Shown piece by piece: positions 15,980 through 24,118 of a stretch of 64,000 bases of DNA. The stretch is from assembly GCF_004114535.1 (NCBI RefSeq), contig NZ_LBJC01000081.1, positions 1 through 64,000 of the forward strand. Direction: 5' to 3'. The notes below the pieces were generated by a model that saw only the letters and a list, made by a program, of their open reading frames with translations, was not told the origin of the DNA and made no database searches. This stretch comes from Bradyrhizobium nanningense. Its GTDB lineage: Bacteria; Pseudomonadota; Alphaproteobacteria; Rhizobiales; Xanthobacteraceae. Each line of letters begins with the position of its first letter. Position 1 is the first letter of the stretch. The translations under genes were made by a program, and so were the position numbers.

Positions 15980-18667
15980 CTATTCCGCAGCCTGTTCCAG
16001 CGGCGCCACGCGCGGCAGGATGATCTGGATGCGCGTGCCGCTGCCCGGTTCGGAATCGAGATCGAGCCGCCCGCCGAGCCGATTGGTGACGATGCTGTAG
16101 ACGATGTGCAATCCGAGACCGGTGCCACCCTGGTCGCGTCGCGTCGTGAAGAACGGATCGAAGGCTCGGCGACGAACGTCGAGCGACATGCCACAACCAT
16201 TGTCGGAGAAGATGATCTCGACATTGTCCTTGCCGGACTCCCGCACCTGGATGTCGATCGTCCCCGGCCGGCCGTCCGGGAAGGCGTGCGCCACCGAGTT
16301 GAGAAACAGATTGGTGAGCACCTGGCCGTACGGACCCGGATAGCTGTTCATGGTGAGATCGGGTTGGCACTCGACATTGAGCGTCAGATTGTGCTTGCGC
16401 AAGCCCGGTCGCAGGCTCAGCACCACCTGCTCGGTGAGGTCGCCGAGATCGAAAGTGCGCTGGTCCGAATAGTTGCGGTCGGCGGCGACCTGCTTGAACG
16501 ACTGGATCAGCTCGGCGGCGCGGTTGAGATTGGAGACGAGCTGCGAGGACGCATCGCGGCTGGTGCTGAGGAAATCGTTGAGCGTGGAGCGGCGGAGCTC
16601 GCCACGCTCGACCTCGGCGGTGAATATCGCGGTCTTGCGCTCCAGCGCGGAGGCGACAGTGAGGCTGATGCCGACGGGGTTGTTGACCTCGTGCGCGACG
16701 CCGGCAACGAGGCGCCCGAGCGCGGCGAGCTTCTCGGCCTCGATCAGCGAGGCCTGTGTCTCGCGCAGATTGCGCAGCGCCGTCTCGGCGGCTTCCTTGG
16801 CCTTGCGCATCTCCTGCTCGCCGCGCTTGCGCTCGCCGATGTCGAGCGCGACGGTCACGATCCGCTCGATCTCGCCCTCGACATCGAGCAGCGGCAGCTT
16901 GTTGACCAGCCATTGCCGCATGTTGCCGGCGGCGTCCTTGTACTCCTCCTCGTAAAAGCCGAGCCCCTTGCGAAGCTGGAGCACGCGTTTGTCGTTCTCG
17001 TCGGTCTTGGCCGCGCCATAGCGCGACATCAGATCCGCCGTGGTGCGGCCGAGCGCGTCGCCGGGCTCGATGCCGAAGATGCCCGCCATGTAGCGGTTCA
17101 TCAGCACGTAGCGCAGGTCGCGGTCCTTGACGTTGATCACCGCGGGCACGGTGTCGATGACCTGCTGGAGCAGGCGCCGGCCTTCGGCAATGGCGTCTTC
17201 CGCCCGCTTCTGATCGGTAATGTCGCGCAGCGTGCCCTCATAGCGGACGATGTTGCCCGCTTCGTCCCGCACGCCGGTGGCGCTGTCGGAGAGCCACAGG
17301 ATGTCGCCGCTGCGCTGGCGCACCTGATACTCGAATTCGCGCACCATGCCGTCGCGCGCCATCAGCCGCTGGTATTCGGCGCGTGCCTCGGGATGAACGT
17401 AGATGGTGTGGGCGATGTCGCTGATGCAGTCGATCAGCTGCTGCGGGCTGTCGTAGCCCATCATTCGCGCCAGCGCCGGATTGGCGTTGAGGAGATCGCC
17501 GGCCGGCGTCGTCACATAGATGCCGTCGATCGAGCCCTCGAACAGTTTTCGGTAGCTCTCTTCGGCGAGGCGCTGCTCGGTGAGCGCGCGCACCGCCGCC
17601 TCGCGCGCCGTGTCCGCCTCCTCCAGCGCGCGGCGGAATACTTCCGCGGCACGCGCGATGTCGCCGATCTCATTGTCGAGGTCGGCAGACGGGATCGAGG
17701 TGTTCTTCTGGCCCGCCGCAAGCGCGCGAATGGAGCGTGCGATCTGGGCGAGCGGACGAACCGTCCGCCGCACCACGAAGCCGGCCGCGAGAATGCCGAT
17801 CAGGACGCCGATGGTGCCGAGCACGATGCTCTGCCATCGCGCTTCCGTCAGCGTCCGGGCAAAGTCGCGCGACAGCACGTGGCCGCGCCGGTCGCTGACT
17901 TCGCGCAGGAGCTCGGTGACGCGGCCGATCAGCCGGCCCTCGGTTCCCAGCACCTCGCGGTCGATGTCGGCGATCTGCCGCTCGCGGACGGCCACGGCCA
18001 TGATGGCCTCGGCATAGTCGTTCACCGCCGATCTCAACCTGGCATCGGCAATGTTCAGTGCCCGCATGTTCTGGGCGGCCTGCTCCGCCGCGGACGGGTT
18101 GCGCGCGAGCAGCCCGAGCGCGATGCGGCTCTGCGCCTCCGACAGGCGCGAGGCCAGCTCACGGTCGGCGGTGCCGGAGACGGCCACATCGAACTGGTCG
18201 CGCAGCGGCGGCAGGCCGGCCAGCAGCTGGGCGCGGCGGTCGATCAGGGTCGAGATCCGCTCGAGGCCGGTCCGATAGGTCGCCAGGCGCTCAGTGACCC
18301 CGTCGATCATGTCCTGCTGCTCGGGCGCGAGCTCGATGCGGGTCTTCTTCAGGATGTCGCTGAGCGTGGAGGCCGCCTCGCCTACCTGCTTGAACTGGAT
18401 GCCGGCGCCGGGATCGGTGACGAAGTCGCGCGCGGCGAGGCGCAATTCGTTCATGCGGCGGTCGATGTCCTCGGCGAGGTCGCCGACGCTCTGGAGCCGC
18501 TGCAGCTCGGCGAAGGTCGTGTCGATGTGCCGGATCGCGATCACGCTCGCGGTCGAGGTGACGATGATCACCGCCAGCACGAGCAGAAAGCTGCCGAAGG
18601 TGAGCTGGCCGATGGAGAGCGAGAAGGTTCGCTTTTTCTCAGGGATCGGCGTCAATTCGGCGGACAT
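15980..18667 (-). CDS. Two-PAS sensor histidine kinase
   Basis: 895 residues. Layout: TM1 about 20-45, a large helical extracytoplasmic region to ~275, TM2 about 278-300, HAMP about 300-355, PAS1 about 375-495, PAS2 about 505-625, a dimerisation/phosphoacceptor domain with VAHEVNNP (His659), then a catalytic ATPase domain with DNGCGM and GTGLGLHIV. It would phosphorylate a response regulator; none is adjacent. The start at 18667 (MSAELTPIPEKKRTF) places TM1 correctly; reading further upstream would run into the neighbouring transporter gene. It lies 122 bases after the broken EamA transporter on the same strand. Confidence 0.88.
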   Translation of the reverse strand: MSAELTPIPEKKRTFSLSIGQLTFGSFLLVLAVIIVTSTASVIAIRHIDTTFAELQRLQSVGDLAEDIDRRMNELRLAARDFVTDPGAGIQFKQVGEAASTLSDILKKTRIELAPEQQDMIDGVTERLATYRTGLERISTLIDRRAQLLAGLPPLRDQFDVAVSGTADRELASRLSEAQSRIALGLLARNPSAAEQAAQNMRALNIADARLRSAVNDYAEAIMAVAVRERQIADIDREVLGTEGRLIGRVTELLREVSDRRGHVLSRDFARTLTEARWQSIVLGTIGVLIGILAAGFVVRRTVRPLAQIARSIRALAAGQKNTSIPSADLDNEIGDIARAAEVFRRALEEADTAREAAVRALTEQRLAEESYRKLFEGSIDGIYVTTPAGDLLNANPALARMMGYDSPQQLIDCISDIAHTIYVHPEARAEYQRLMARDGMVREFEYQVRQRSGDILWLSDSATGVRDEAGNIVRYEGTLRDITDQKRAEDAIAEGRRLLQQVIDTVPAVINVKDRDLRYVLMNRYMAGIFGIEPGDALGRTTADLMSRYGAAKTDENDKRVLQLRKGLGFYEEEYKDAAGNMRQWLVNKLPLLDVEGEIERIVTVALDIGERKRGEQEMRKAKEAAETALRNLRETQASLIEAEKLAALGRLVAGVAHEVNNPVGISLTVASALERKTAIFTAEVERGELRRSTLNDFLSTSRDASSQLVSNLNRAAELIQSFKQVAADRNYSDQRTFDLGDLTEQVVLSLRPGLRKHNLTLNVECQPDLTMNSYPGPYGQVLTNLFLNSVAHAFPDGRPGTIDIQVRESGKDNVEIIFSDNGCGMSLDVRRRAFDPFFTTRRDQGGTGLGLHIVYSIVTNRLGGRLDLDSEPGSGTRIQIILPRVAPLEQAAE

Positions 18668-18789
18668 TGGGCTTCGAGGACCGGGATATTGGAGGCCCAA
18701 TATACGACGTATTGTACCCTTGGGGAAACATGCCACGGGCCGCCGAATATCCTTAATATTGTGCGCCTGCCGCTTGGTCCGCCTTGCCT

Positions 18790-19703
18790 TTATGGCGATT
18801 TCACAATGGCCGGCCGCCTGGCCGGGATGGTCATGGCGGCGACCCCGAGGACGACGCAGGCCAGCCCGGCCCACGCCGTCCGGCTCAGGCTCTCGCCGAG
18901 GAAGACGACGCTGATGGCGACTCCAATGGGCACACGGAGATAGGCCTGCGCGGTGGTGCCGACCGAGCCCAGGGTCTGGATCAGGCGGAAGTAGATCGCA
19001 AACGCCGCAGCCGTCGAGAACACGGCGAGCGCGAGCAACGCCAGCACGGAGCTGAGCGAGGGCGAGAGCGTCCAGGGTTGCTCGACCATTAGCGAGGCCG
19101 GGATCAGGACGGCGGCCCCGGCCAGCAGCGAGCCGGCGGCTGGCGCCATGGGGTCGAGGCCCCCAAAGCTGCGGCCGAAAATCGCGGCGCAGGCGTAGCA
19201 GATGGTGGCAGCGACGATGGCGGCCTCTGCGAGGAGGCCGCTGCCAACGTCGTGGAAGGCATCGACGCCGACGATCAGCAGGATGCCGGCCATCCCCGCC
19301 GCGACGCCGAACAATTTTCGCGGGGCGTCGCCTCATGGCGGGTGACGCCGGCGGTGAGCAGGAAGGTGAAGATCGGTGCGGCCGAGTTGAGGATGGTGGC
19401 GAGCGCGGCATCGATATGGCGCTCGCCCCAGGCGATCAGCGTCCAGGGGATGACGCTGTTGAGTACGGCCTGGAAGGCGAAGCGCCGCCACGTCGCGCCA
19501 TCCGTCGGCATCCTGACGCCACGCGCCCCCATGACGACGAGCAGCAGCAGGCCGGCGATCGTGGTTCGCGCCGCAATCAGCGTGATCGGAGGAATGGTGG
19601 CGACGCCGAGCTTGATGAAAGTGTAGGAGCCGCCCCACAGCGTTGCGAGCGCAACCAGCAGCGCCAGTTCGACGGCGATGTTGGTGTCCTGTCTGGTGTC
19701 CAT
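18790..19703 (-). pseudogene. EamA-family transporter, interrupted by a one-base frameshift
   Basis: Two overlapping frames together make one EamA transporter of about 300 residues. The first frame (start 19703, MDTRQDTNIAVELALLVALATL...) runs through FTFLLTAGVTRHEATPRE and then leaves frame. The second frame resumes at LFGVAAGMAGILLIVGV and continues with the second EamA repeat to 18790. The break falls at the TTTT run 19315-19318, where a fifth T (A on the coding strand) would restore EKLFGV. Either a recent mutation or a homopolymer sequencing error fits. If real, only half of the ten helices is made and the transporter is dead. Confidence 0.8.
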
Positions 19704-19778
19704 CGCCCGCTCCGTCCCACGATGGACGGAACCTAGCGCGGCCGCGGCCCTCAATACTTCGCTCGGCGTCGAAGTGTA

Positions 19779-20594
19779 TTAGCCCAGCGCCCCGACCTCG
19801 AACACCTCACCGTCATAGCCGGCCTCGCGGGGGATGCGGAGCTGGCGGCCGGTTTGGGTCTTGGTCATGACCGGCATCACGGTGATGATGGATAGGCTGC
19901 GGGCATGGTCCAGGGCCGCGTCCACGCTGCCCTGTTTGGCGAGGCGGATCAGATTGCGCGTGGTCGGGAACGGCAGCTTGAAGCGGCCGCTTTCGCCGCC
20001 CTCCACCGCCTCGCGCGGCGAAACCCAGATCGAGTCCGTCGACTCTCGGCCGTCATGGGCGCCGAGTTGATCGGGCGGCGCGGCCGCAAGGAAGAACCAG
20101 GTGTCGAAACGCTTGGGCATGCCTTCCGGCGTGATCCAGTGGGCGTACGGCACCAGCGTGTCGAGCGCGAGCTGGAGGTCGTTGTCGGCGAGAATGTTCA
20201 GGAAGCTGACCTTGTGCTCGTTGAGCGCGACGCGATGCGCGTCTGCGATCTCGCCGGCACGACTGGCATCGACTGGCGCCCCCGTCGCCTTCGACCGCGC
20301 CAGCAGGATGCCGCTTTCCTCAAAAGTCTCGCGGATCGCGGCGATGCGAAAACCGCGGTCCGCTTCGCCCAAGCCTTCGCCGCCTGAATACAGGTCCGAG
20401 CGGGCGACGATCTCCTTGTCGCCAGCATCGACGCTGCCGCCGGGAAACACCAGCGCACCCGAATTGAACTCGATCTGATGATGGCGGACCATCATGAAGA
20501 CCTCGATCTCGCCGCGGCCCTTGCCGTCGGCCTGCGTCCCATCGCGCAGCAGAAGGATCGTCGAGGCCGGGCGTGATGCTGCGATCTCAGCCAT
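19779..20594 (-). CDS. Nudix hydrolase (NUDT19-like layout)
   Basis: 271 residues. The Nudix box is split by an insertion: FPGGSVDAGDKE is followed about 25 residues later by AAIRETFEESGIL, giving the REtfEEsGi core that binds the catalytic metals. This arrangement is typical of the NUDT19/RP2p group, some of whose members hydrolyse CoA and acyl-CoA. Its start lies 4 bases after the end of the dihydrodipicolinate-synthase-like gene, so it is probably in the same operon as the acyl-CoA enzymes. A CoA-ester substrate is therefore plausible but inferred from context. Confidence 0.82.
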   Translation of the reverse strand: MAEIAASRPASTILLLRDGTQADGKGRGEIEVFMMVRHHQIEFNSGALVFPGGSVDAGDKEIVARSDLYSGGEGLGEADRGFRIAAIRETFEESGILLARSKATGAPVDASRAGEIADAHRVALNEHKVSFLNILADNDLQLALDTLVPYAHWITPEGMPKRFDTWFFLAAAPPDQLGAHDGRESTDSIWVSPREAVEGGESGRFKLPFPTTRNLIRLAKQGSVDAALDHARSLSIITVMPVMTKTQTGRQLRIPREAGYDGEVFEVGALG

Positions 20595-20598
20595 TCAA

Positions 20599-21552
20599 CT
20601 AGCCTGCGGCGCTGGATTGCGGGCCGAGATTGGCGCGCTTGTCGAAACGGGCAACGCGCGACAGCAGGTACTCGACCTCCGCCTTCGCTGTCGCCGTGAT
20701 CGTCGCGCCCGGCTTGCGCTGCGCGCTGGAGGCGATGATGCCGCGCTTCTGCAGGACGTATTTGCGTATGGTCAGGCCGACGCCAGGCTGCTGCTCGTAG
20801 CGGATCAGCGGCAGATGCGCGTCGAACAGATCATGCGCGGCATCGCGCTTGCCGGCCTTGGAGAGGTTGACGACGTCGATCAAAAGCTCCGGGAACGCAT
20901 AGCCGGTCATGGCGCCGTCGGCGCCGCGCTCCATCTCGAAGTCCAGGAAGGTGCCGCCATTCCCGCATAGGATCGACAGCGGCCGGAGCGAGCCATCCTT
21001 CTGGAAGCCGCGGAGCGTCGTGATCTTCTCCAGTCCCGGCCAGTCCTCGTGCTTGAGCATCACGCAGTTCGGATTGTCCATGACGATCTTGCGGATCACG
21101 GCAGGGGTGAACACGACCTGCAAGGTGAGCGGATAGTCCTGGAGCACCCAGGGCACATCCGGACCGATCGCCTCGGCCGCCTGCTTGAAATAGCCGACGA
21201 TCTGGTCGTCGGTGCGAAGCGAGGGCGGCGGCGCGATCATCACGCCAGCCGCGCCGGCATCCATGGAGGCCTTGGCCAGCGAGCGCATGGTGGCAAAGCC
21301 CGGCGCGGAGACGCCGACGATCACCTGCATCTTCTTGGCGCGCTTGACGTAGCGCACCGCCACCTGCTCGGCTTCAGCGGCATCCAACTTCGGCGCCTCG
21401 CCGAGAATGCCCAGCACCGTGACGCCGTCGCAACCGACCTCCTCGTAGAAATCGGTCAGGCGGTCGATCGAGCGCTCGTCGATCCGGCCGTCGTCGTGGA
21501 ACGGCGTCGGCGCGATTGCAAAAGTGCCCTTGGCGTCGGCGGTGAGTTTCAT
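20599..21552 (-). CDS. Dihydrodipicolinate synthase-like aldolase/lyase
   Basis: 317 residues, a class I aldolase TIM barrel of the DapA/NanA family. The pyruvate-binding site motif is GILGE (48-52) where DapA has G-T-T-G-E. Tyr140 (LQDY) and the Schiff-base Lys167 (VMLKHED) are present. The Thr-Thr pair that binds substrate in true DapA is absent, so another substrate (a 2-keto acid or hydratase-aldolase reaction) is likely. It lies in the minus-strand acyl-CoA cluster, between the SDR and Nudix genes, but its role there is not clear. Confidence 0.8.
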   Translation of the reverse strand: MKLTADAKGTFAIAPTPFHDDGRIDERSIDRLTDFYEEVGCDGVTVLGILGEAPKLDAAEAEQVAVRYVKRAKKMQVIVGVSAPGFATMRSLAKASMDAGAAGVMIAPPPSLRTDDQIVGYFKQAAEAIGPDVPWVLQDYPLTLQVVFTPAVIRKIVMDNPNCVMLKHEDWPGLEKITTLRGFQKDGSLRPLSILCGNGGTFLDFEMERGADGAMTGYAFPELLIDVVNLSKAGKRDAAHDLFDAHLPLIRYEQQPGVGLTIRKYVLQKRGIIASSAQRKPGATITATAKAEVEYLLSRVARFDKRANLGPQSSAAG

Positions 21553-21574
21553 CGTCTTTCCTTGTCTCTCTCTT

Positions 21575-21674
21575 CGTCATTCCGGGATGGCCCGAAGGGA
21601 CAGGCCCGGAATCCATAACCACAAGTCGGGGTTATGGATTCCGGGCTCGCGACTTCGTCGCGCCCCGGAATGAC
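21575..21674. repeat. Palindromic intergenic repeat, family B
   Basis: The element runs from CGTCATTCCGGG to CGCCCCGGAATGAC, with an inner inverted pair CCCGGAATCCATAACC / GGTTATGGATTCCGGG around ACAAGTCGG. It lies between the SDR and DapA-like genes inside the putative operon, so it would be transcribed as a strong hairpin. Confidence 0.75.
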
Positions 21675-21681
21675 AGTGTAG

Positions 21682-22560
21682 CTAAAACCGCCGCGCGCCC
21701 ATCTTGATCTGCTCCTCGGAGAAGAAGATCTCCTTGGCATGATCGGCGATGTCCTGGGCCTTCCAGCCCGTGTGCGGCGGTTTCCAGCCTTCCATTTCCA
21801 TCATCCGCATTTCGCGCACGCCGCGGGGCCCGGACACGCCCAGCACCTTGCCGGTCTGGTCGCCCGACAAGTCGCTGACCATGTATAGCACGGCCGGCGC
21901 GATGCCGTCCGGCCCCAGCGCCGCCCCCGGGTTCTCCTTATAGCGGGGCAGGTCTGCGGTCATGCGGGTCAGCGCGCCCGGGGCCAGAGTCCAGATCCGA
22001 ATGTTGTACTTGCGGCCCTCGATCGCCAGCACATTGGAGAGGCCCCAGATGCCGCCCTTGGCTGCGCCGTAATTGGTCTGGCCGAAATTGCCGATCAGCC
22101 CTGATGTCGAGGAGGTGTTGACGATGACGCCGCCGCCGTTTTCCCGCATCCAGCGAAACACCGGCATGGTGCAACAAAAGGTGCCCTTCAGATGGACCTT
22201 GATGACCTTGTCCCAGTCGGCCTCGGAGGCCTTGTGAAAGGTCTGGTCACGCAGGATACCGGCATTGTTGACCAGGATGTCGGCGCGGCCGAAATGCTTG
22301 ATGGCGTCGTCGAACACCGACTGGCCGCCCTCCATGGTGGAGATGTCGGCGCCGTTGGCGACGGCCTTGCCGCCGTCGGCCTTGATCGCGTCCACGACCT
22401 GCTGCGCCATCGACGTGTCGGCGCCGGAGCCGTCACGGGGCCCGCCGAGGTCGTTGACCACGACCGATGCCCCTTCCCGCGCGAACAGCTTCGCATAGGC
22501 CTCACCGAGCCCCCCGCCCGCACCGGTGATCAGCGCAACCTTGCCGTCGAGTAGTCCCAT
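21682..22560 (-). CDS. SDR dehydrogenase resembling the MFE-2 (3R)-hydroxyacyl-CoA dehydrogenase domain
   Basis: 292 residues. The Rossmann motif TGAGGGLGEAYA is followed by VVVNDLGGPRDGSG, an acidic NAD-type strand end typical of peroxisomal multifunctional enzyme 2. Catalytic Ser in NTSSTSG and the YxxxK motif YGAAK are present. It would oxidise (3R)-hydroxyacyl-CoA to 3-ketoacyl-CoA. The start at 22560 is just after a GGGAGAAG on the minus strand; a frame to 22683 would extend into a repeat. It is downstream of the MaoC-type hydratase, which makes the expected substrate. Confidence 0.85.
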   Translation of the reverse strand: MGLLDGKVALITGAGGGLGEAYAKLFAREGASVVVNDLGGPRDGSGADTSMAQQVVDAIKADGGKAVANGADISTMEGGQSVFDDAIKHFGRADILVNNAGILRDQTFHKASEADWDKVIKVHLKGTFCCTMPVFRWMRENGGGVIVNTSSTSGLIGNFGQTNYGAAKGGIWGLSNVLAIEGRKYNIRIWTLAPGALTRMTADLPRYKENPGAALGPDGIAPAVLYMVSDLSGDQTGKVLGVSGPRGVREMRMMEMEGWKPPHTGWKAQDIADHAKEIFFSEEQIKMGARRF

Positions 22561-22590
22561 GGTGGCTTCTCCCTGTTTTCTTGTTCTTTC

Positions 22591-22719
22591 GTGTCCCGGA
22601 CACGATGCAGCGTGAAACGCTGCGTCGCAGAGCCGGGACCCAGTTCTTTGCGACGTATGCTGGGCCCCGGCTCTGCGGCGCACCGCTGAAGAAGCGCTGC
22701 GCTGCGTCCGGGGCGCGAG
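22591..22719. repeat. Palindromic intergenic repeat, family A
   Basis: GTGTCCCGGACACG at one end and GTCCGGGGCGCGAG at the other flank an inner pair AGAGCCGGGACCCA / TGGGCCCCGGCTCT. It sits between the MaoC and SDR genes of the acyl-CoA cluster. Confidence 0.75.
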
Positions 22720-22725
22720 ACCGAT

Positions 22726-23586
22726 CTAACCCAGCACCGTCTTGCCGTTCTTGATCACGGTGACGCCGCGCGACTTCACCTTGGCTTCGAACGAGATCAC
22801 GTCACCGTCCTTCCAGAGGTCCATGGTCACGGTCTCGCCGGGATAGACCGGCGACGAGAACCGCGCGACGTGCTGGCGGAACGCGCTCGCATCGTAATCG
22901 GCATAAGTCTGGAGCACGCCGCGGCAGGTGATGCCGTAGGTGCACATGCCGTGCAGGATCGGGCGCGGGAAGCCGGCCTTCTTGGCGAACTCGGGATCGG
23001 AGTGCAGCGGATTGCGGTCGCCGCAGAGGCGGTAGACCAGCGCCTGGTCGGGGCGCGTGGTGATGTCGATGGTCCTGTCGGGGCTGCGCGACGGGATCTT
23101 GTGAGGATCGGGCTGGGTCAGGTTCGGCCCGCCAAAGCCGCCGTCACCGCGGGCGAAGCGCGAGGCGACGAGTGTCGCGAGCTTCTCGCCCTTCTCGTTC
23201 TTCAGCACGGTCTGGTGAACGATGACGACGCCCTTGTCCTTGCCCTTGTCGTAGACCTCGAGCACCGAGGAGTCCGCGGTGATGTTGGCGGCGACCGGCA
23301 GCGGCTGGTGGAAGGTGATGTCGCGTTCGCCGTCGACCACCATGACGCGGTTGAGGTTCATCTCGCCCGGCCCCGAGCCCCACGCCGCAACGGACGCGAA
23401 GGTCGGCACCACCTTGAGCGGCCGCGGCGTGAACGTGCCCTCGTTGACGAAGGCGAGCTCGTTCTCGTCCATGGGATCGGCGCCGAGCCCGATGCCATAG
23501 GCGTAGAGCATCACCTCGCGATCGGTGTAGGCGTATTTCTGGCCGAGGTTTTTGAGGCCTTTGAGCTCTTCGTATCTGGCGGACAT
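22726..23586 (-). CDS. MaoC-family (R)-enoyl-CoA hydratase, two hotdog domains
   Basis: 286 residues, the length of hydratase-2 enzymes made of two hotdog folds. The N-terminal domain has YALGIG-like AYGIGLGADPMDENELAFV. The C-terminal domain has the hydratase-2 motif with catalytic Asp and His: DRNPLHSDPEFAKKAGFPRP, followed by ILHGMCTYG. It converts trans-2-enoyl-CoA to (3R)-hydroxyacyl-CoA in the cytoplasm. With the SDR gene downstream it reproduces the two enzymatic domains of eukaryotic MFE-2 as separate genes. Confidence 0.88.
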   Translation of the reverse strand: MSARYEELKGLKNLGQKYAYTDREVMLYAYGIGLGADPMDENELAFVNEGTFTPRPLKVVPTFASVAAWGSGPGEMNLNRVMVVDGERDITFHQPLPVAANITADSSVLEVYDKGKDKGVVIVHQTVLKNEKGEKLATLVASRFARGDGGFGGPNLTQPDPHKIPSRSPDRTIDITTRPDQALVYRLCGDRNPLHSDPEFAKKAGFPRPILHGMCTYGITCRGVLQTYADYDASAFRQHVARFSSPVYPGETVTMDLWKDGDVISFEAKVKSRGVTVIKNGKTVLG

Positions 23587-23604
23587 TTTTCTGGTTTCCT
23601 CTGG

Positions 23605-23724
23605 TTCTCATCCTCATGGTGAGGAGGCGCTCTTGCGCCGTCTCGAACCATGAGGATGCCCGAAACGCTTCTTGCTGTGGCCATCCTTCGAGACGCTTGC
23701 TTCGCAAGCTCCTCAGGATGAGGA
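23605..23724. repeat. Palindromic intergenic repeat, family D
   Basis: Begins TCTCATCCTCATGGTGAGGA and ends CTCCTCAGGATGAGGA, with CATCCTTCGAGACGC inside. The second copy is at 36314-36444. It separates the DUF35 and MaoC genes. Confidence 0.75.
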
Positions 23725-23728
23725 CCGT

Positions 23729-24118
23729 CTACGCCACCGTAAAGAACGGCAGCGGCGCGCCGTCGGTCGGCTTGAACACCACCTTCACCTTCTGGCCGAT
23801 CTTCAGCGTCGTGAGATCGCAGTCGACGAAATTGGTCTGCACCGACGGCCCCTCCTTCAGCGTGACGTAGCCGATGGCGTAAGGACCGGTCGGCGACTTC
23901 CGCATCAGGCTCCAGGTGTAGATCGTGCCCTCGCCCGAGGCTTTCTCCCACACCGTCTTGTCGGAGTAGCAGAACGGGCAGATCGAGCGCGGGAAGTAAT
24001 GCGCCTCGCCGCACGCCGTGCAGCGCTTGATCATGAACTTGCCCTGCTTGGCCGCGTCCCAGAACGCGGCGGTCTCGGGGTTGGTCACCGGGGCCGGATA
24101 TTTCTTCGTCTCGCTCAT
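23729..24118 (-). CDS. Zn-ribbon OB-fold protein (DUF35), thiolase partner
   Basis: 129 residues. The N-terminal rubredoxin-like zinc ribbon has CTACGEAHYFPRSICPFC, four cysteines in two CxxC knuckles. The C-terminal OB-fold carries GEGTIYTWSLMRKSPTGPYAIGYV. DUF35 proteins bind thiolase-like enzymes and are needed for their acyl-CoA retro-aldol or thiolase reaction, as ChsH2 does with Ltp2 in steroid degradation. ATG at 24118 overlaps the thiolase stop by 4 bases (ATGA), so translation is coupled and a 1:1 complex is likely. Confidence 0.9.
   Translation of the reverse strand: MSETKKYPAPVTNPETAAFWDAAKQGKFMIKRCTACGEAHYFPRSICPFCYSDKTVWEKASGEGTIYTWSLMRKSPTGPYAIGYVTLKEGPSVQTNFVDCDLTTLKIGQKVKVVFKPTDGAPLPFFTVA

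Noticed and set aside
16106..18943. Plus-strand open frame of 945 codons antisense to the histidine kinase
   Set aside because: The minus strand carries PAS, HisKA and ATPase motifs; the long plus frame is produced by GC-rich third positions.
18668..19411. Histidine kinase extended upstream to 19411
   Set aside because: The extension is an out-of-frame read of the EamA gene; the signal-anchor start at 18667 fits the family.
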